Below are positions 59,370 through 64,000 of a DNA stretch of 64,000 bases, in pieces. How positions within the stretch are numbered: position 1 is the first letter of the stretch; each line of letters starts with the position of its first letter. The position numbers and the translations under genes were made by a program. The stretch comes from Fasciolopsis buskii (lineage: Eukaryota; Platyhelminthes; Trematoda; Plagiorchiida; Fasciolidae): contig LUCM01001905.1 of NCBI GenBank assembly GCA_008360955.1, forward strand, positions 1-64,000, in the 5' to 3' direction. The notes below the pieces were generated by a model that was given only the letters and a program-made list of their open reading frames with translations, did no database searches and was not told where the DNA came from.

Positions 59370-62300
59370 CAAATTAATCGTCCACTATAACAGGCAAAGC
59401 ATTCTTTAGAACGCCCAATGTGACAAAGTTCAATAGAAATCTGGATCAGAGGTCGTCATGCTGTATTACACCGGAGACAACGGAATTCGGCCATGAGCCC
59501 TAATCCGACCTGATATAAGAAGTTACAACTTTTGAACGCTGACGCACTCCTCAAGTACTTCACTCCCAAACAGTGTCATGATGCAGCTTTATCAACAGAG
59601 TTGAAGAACACGCAGGCGGCTAATATTCATCTTCCTTTGAAAAACGCAATATTCCTCTAAACAACTGTCGGAATATTTGATGGGTGCGTCGGCCACCGAT
59701 AGGAAACCCAACCTGATTATCATAAGTTTGCTCAATATGGGTGGTAGACAACCTACGCAGAATAAAGGACTACAGTAGTTTCGATGTCACTAGAATGGGA
59801 CTTATGTCTTTATGGTTGGCAAAATTACTGCGTGGCCTCTTCCTGAATGCGGATGCAACAATGGATTCCACGCAGAAAAAAGTGATATACACAGTAACAA
59901 GTCTTAGAGAATACCATGTCAAATTCTTCTACGAGTTCAATTCGAAAATCGTTGAGCGGTGTTGACAGATTTAACATCCTACGGCTTGTGTTTTATTGCT
60001 GATCTCTGCATGAGAAGATGGATCTGTCAAAATAGGCCACATGACATGTGCCAAAACACCTGGGAGAAAGAATGATACTGCAGGCCAGCTAAACTTTGTT
60101 TTAAAGTGCTCCGCTCAGTGTATGGGTCACCGATTTTTATTGGAAAACGGTGAACCGTTAACTTCACAGGCAGCTTGGTATACATCCAATAGTTTCATAC
60201 AAGCTCCTCAGATGGGACCGCATAGCTTGCGAGAATTTTGCATGCGACCTAACGTCCCCTACTTAGTCTTGTTCCCGTACAGGTCTCACTGGTGTTAATT
60301 TATCGGCGGAATTCGCTTATACTTGTCTGCAAGGAACTTGCATTTCTCACTGAACTATCCTGACCAAAATCGAAACCAAAGCCAAATGGAACTAAAACAG
60401 CAACATGGCAACAAGCAACTGGCCGACTGATAGGCCAACCGATTAACTCGATCAAATGCAGATGGGCTGACTCAATGATCATTGATAACAGAAAAGTCTT
60501 TCAACCAATCTGGTCAGGTGTGGAACAATGACTGCCATACAGCCGTTTCTATTACTGAAAGAAGGAAATCGAAGGGGCAAGACAAATCTCTCTTCTAGAC
60601 CCAGTGAAGATTGTAAACATAATGCCTATGTCGTGATGAATGAGGATTAATAGGAAAGTTAAGCAGGTAACCAGGACGTTACCCGAGTGTAGATTCAGGG
60701 ATCAAATGCTTATCATGAATTAGTTTTCGGAATCTTTTCGTTTAATACTCCTCCTAGAGCCCATGTACTTGTTCCTTGTTTTATTAACCACTAATAGATA
60801 ATGGCCGCTTGGTCACTTTGAATCATTTGAGAACAGAACTTCCAACGGTGTTCAACCTACCTTAATGCAAGGAAATTAAGGTGAAAATCTGAAGTTACTT
60901 AGTTACCACGAGAGTTGTTTGCCCTAAATAGCAGGATCTGCCCATTAACTAGTATCTTTCTGATGACGCCTCTGGATACAAACCGCTTACAAAATCTTCC
61001 ATTCTCTTTATCTGACCGTTATGTTACCTCGATTGATTAAAACTTGGAGGAGGCAGTTTTCATAAAAATGATTTTAGCTTCCTAGTGTTGTGTGGACTAC
61101 GAATACAACCCCGCTGGGTCAGTCGACCTAGGTAACTGTCCCTCAGTTAGTATTCATTTAAAAAATCTGCCTACAAAATTGCACAAATGTTCGACTTTGA
61201 TATTGTGTAACACTGATTTCCTCCCCAGTTCAGTGACATGCCTGATCGGTTACAAACCTAATCAACTTGGTTTGCCAAATTTCCAGGTTTAATTTGTGCT
61301 TTTATTTCAATATCGCCGCTTTGCTGCATACGTCTGGGATTTACTGCTGAAAGCATCAGAAAATGAATGTTTTAGGATTGTTCCAAACATCCCAACATCT
61401 GATATCAGTTGCACGTAATGTGAAGTCATAAACAATTTTGTTTCCAGATTTTTCGGGGACCGAGTAAGTTAAGGACAGGTTCGCGGGTTTTTACGTACTC
61501 AAGCATTCACTAACCGGATGAACACTCATTATGGTATAGTGAGAAAATTAGAAATGACTCAGTAGGCAATCACAGATGTTTGTTTAATAAGAAATGACTT
61601 GTTTAGAACGAAAATCCACCCATCGCCACCTGAAAGACTACTGCTATCTCCGAAATCCCAGAGAGAATCATAACTCTTGCTTGAAAGCCTTAACGACAAT
61701 CGATCCCTATTAAATTGCTCCCAACGATATTTCGGCGATCAATTTCTTTTCATTTGGAACATGTAACTTTGATACTTACATAGCAGTAAGTAATCGACCA
61801 ATTAGCAGATAGAAGCTGTCCTTTTTGATTTATGCATGTTCAAAGCTGAAAATCGGAGGACTAAATTTTCGGTTTAGGTAAGCGGAAAACAAAAACCGCA
61901 AAGATAGCATATAAATCACTCACTGGCAACAGTTTATTACCCAGAAATACATGGTCTGATCGGCAATCCAATCAGCCAAATCTAGGAGTAAGTGAGACTC
62001 AGCTGTCTTAATAATCATTACCACGCTCGGCTACAAGTGCATGGATGTCTCTTCCACGATACTCACACGAAAACAAAGCGAAAATAACAATTATACTTTG
62101 TTTCAACTTCCAGTTGACCGACAGAACAGCGAATTCAATCACCCACAGCCACATAGGCAGTGTTGTCCACGAGATAAGAATAGGGTATGTGAGTCTACTG
62201 TTTCTTTAACCTAGTCCATACTTGGTAAAGTAGTAAACATGAATACCAACAAAATGTCCCTTTACGTGGCTCCACTGCACTGCCTGACAGAAGCATCAAA

Positions 62301-62835
62301 TGAGACGCTATTAGAACCAAGAAGATCTAGACAATAAGCTTGAAACAAGTGAGTTCCACAATCAGGATGTAAATATGTTGCTATGTATACGCTCCGGATG
62401 ACCGAAAACAAACCTCCCCACACGCAATTTTCCTCGGGAAAAATCAAACGGCGAAGCGCCGTGAAAAGATGCATTAGGGATGCAGTAGGGAAATCGAATA
62501 TTAGGGGTAATAGGATACATACACATTGGGACGCAGGTTTGTTCAAATACTGGCTGTGAGCGGGTTATCACACAGCCAACATGCTAATTATCTGCCCGAA
62601 CAAAACATGACTTGATGGTATGTGGGCCAGGATAGATCAAGCGCATGAAATTGCCTTTGAACCCACAAAGTGGGGAGGGGGGTCTTGTAGAAAGGAAACC
62701 CTACCACTTAGGCTGTGATCAAGATAGGACATCTCACAAGGCCGATCTTGAACCAACTACGGAAGGATATTCAGGTCAATCCGTAATGGAGTGGGTGTGA
62801 ACTCAACGTCAGAGAGAAACACCTCTCTCCACTAC
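59370..62835. other. No feature seen
   Basis: Non-coding, A+T-rich, with short chance frames. Confidence 0.4.
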
Positions 62836-63294
62836 TCATAACCATTCGAGTTGAAAATAAATCACCATAAATGAGTTTTTCCTAAGGCCTTCTTTGGGTT
62901 CGTCGGACAACATAAGTAGGAAAGAATCGGAGGGGTAGCAGATCAATATTTCAGGTGAACCGAAAGAACTGTGTTCGTTTTGGACAGTTGAAAACAAAAG
63001 CGAACGGCCCGCACGTTGTTGTGTCAGCTGAGCAATAGTGCTTTCATCATAATGATCGAACTCGCGTCCATGACAGAAAATTATGCTGTAGTGAGAAATT
63101 TTCCACGAGATGCATTGCGCATGAGTGTAGCGGAAAGGGAAAGCCTCGCAGCCACTAGGGCCCATTGCACAGACGGGGGGGGATCCGGCAATCATGATTC
63201 TGAAACTTGAAATAGCATCGAATGGGAAAGGTTCCCAGTGGGGGACGTATGACGGCAAGCCGGATGACAGCGAACTGTCATATACCAAAAGCAT
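62836..63294 (-). CDS. Hypothetical ORF, 152 codons, unknown
   Basis: This is the longest open frame in the window outside recognised transposons. From the ATG at 63294 it begins M-L-L-V-Y-D-S-S-L-S and ends V-I-Y-F-Q-L-E-W-L. It is rich in Ser, Phe and Pro, with no obvious signal peptide, membrane segment or motif. The opposite strand is also partly open (63016-63210), so it may be chance or part of an unclassified repeat. No splice context was found. Confidence 0.2.
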   Translation of the reverse strand: MLLVYDSSLSSGLPSYVPHWEPFPFDAISSFRIMIAGSPPVCAMGPSGCEAFPFRYTHAQCISWKISHYSIIFCHGREFDHYDESTIAQLTQQRAGRSLLFSTVQNEHSSFGSPEILICYPSDSFLLMLSDEPKEGLRKNSFMVIYFQLEWL

Positions 63295-64000
63295 GTCAAC
63301 GCGTAGCACTATATAACCACCTAGTTAAGAAATCTGATGAGCAGATGCGCTCCGCAATATCAAGGTATGATCTCCCATGACTTTGATCTTCAGTACCATA
63401 GTCGACGATTAACCCAAACAGTCCAGCTCGCCTCTGAAGCAGTCATGCAAATGCACACAAAGGGCTGCTGATCTATTACCAACCTTAAAACACTTTTTCA
63501 ACTCGGAATGACTTGTTGCAATTAAAGGACCCGGAGTGCTCTGATATACTAACACGCTAAAACCGAAACAAAGGTAGCAAGACGACCAGCGAAAGTGACA
63601 TGTTCAAGTCGAATGACGAGATTAATAAACTACTTACAGCTGAAGTGGCAAGCAGCGGAGCGCCTGTCGGCAAATGCAGTTGACTATGTGGATCGCCTTA
63701 ATTACAGTTCATACAGCTGTTAACACAGCGTTCTAGCGCAATGAGTGACGCGAACTGCGCGTAGATTCATCGTACAACCTGATCTAAATGACAGTCGAAG
63801 AACTGGCGCTATCGTAGCCGGAAGTTAGTCGCCATAATCGAAATGAGACGATAATACAACATAGCGATTAATCTAGCGAAAAACGACGAAAAGTTGATGA
63901 ACTTGGCTGTTTGTATTCAAAAGCCCAACTGGACAATTCCCCAGTGTTTAGTAACTGAGAAAGACCGCGGAATTGTTGAGAAACGTGAAGAAGACAATGG
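63295..64000. other. No feature seen
   Basis: Non-coding to the end of the window as far as can be read. Confidence 0.35.

Noticed and set aside
60190..60215. Minus-strand CTGAGGA followed by GAAAC near 60.2 kb
   Set aside because: The 8-base segment between the two core blocks cannot form stem II, and helices I and III lack complementarity.
63334..63362. CTGATGAG near 63.34 kb
   Set aside because: No GAAA block follows at a plausible distance.

Overview
This window looks like nuclear DNA from a digenean flatworm (fluke). No database search was possible, so that rests on the repeat content. It holds a CsRn1-like Ty3/gypsy LTR element, RTE-like and CR1-like non-LTR elements, Penelope-like elements (PLEs) with a GIY-YIG endonuclease, tRNA-derived SINE-like units, (TA)n microsatellites and a hammerhead ribozyme. 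There is no bacterial gene organisation. No complete host gene can be read; at best there are isolated exon-like segments.

Layout. 0.5-14 kb is a dense pile of transposons. It contains a CR1-like LINE fragment (minus, 2.56-3.50 kb), then a gypsy element (3.505-9.686 kb) with near-identical 354/357-bp LTRs but a wrecked interior that itself holds an antisense RTE piece and two other repeats. Two degenerate RTE-like copies follow in tandem (10.5-12.0 and 12.0-13.9 kb). 14-28 kb is mostly unannotatable non-coding DNA with a few exon-like segments, a 502-bp PLE insertion with a perfect 13-bp target-site duplication (17.38-17.88 kb), a dispersed repeat (20.6-21.0 kb, also at 0.48-0.90 kb) and a (TA)24 run. 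At 28.05-29.12 kb a TA microsatellite and a 636-N gap border a repeat carrying an apparently intact hammerhead ribozyme on the minus strand. 29-42 kb is largely featureless apart from tRNA-like SINE remnants.

42.3-50.5 kb holds a PLE copy (minus) with 113-bp inverted ends, inserted into an older dispersed repeat. An unoccupied copy of that repeat lies at 50.03-50.52 kb. Between them is a tandemly duplicated tRNA-derived SINE-like unit (47.8-48.7 kb) with a decayed hammerhead-like module and a 10-N gap. 54.2-59.4 kb holds a dispersed repeat, a third RTE-like copy (endonuclease plus reverse transcriptase) and a long PLE copy on the plus strand. 59.4-64 kb is non-coding as far as I can see.

Together the window is a record of nested retrotransposition. 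The PLE copies share the same inactivating lesions while being almost identical, and the gypsy LTRs are almost identical while pol is broken. Both facts suggest defective elements that were copied recently, in trans or by duplication.
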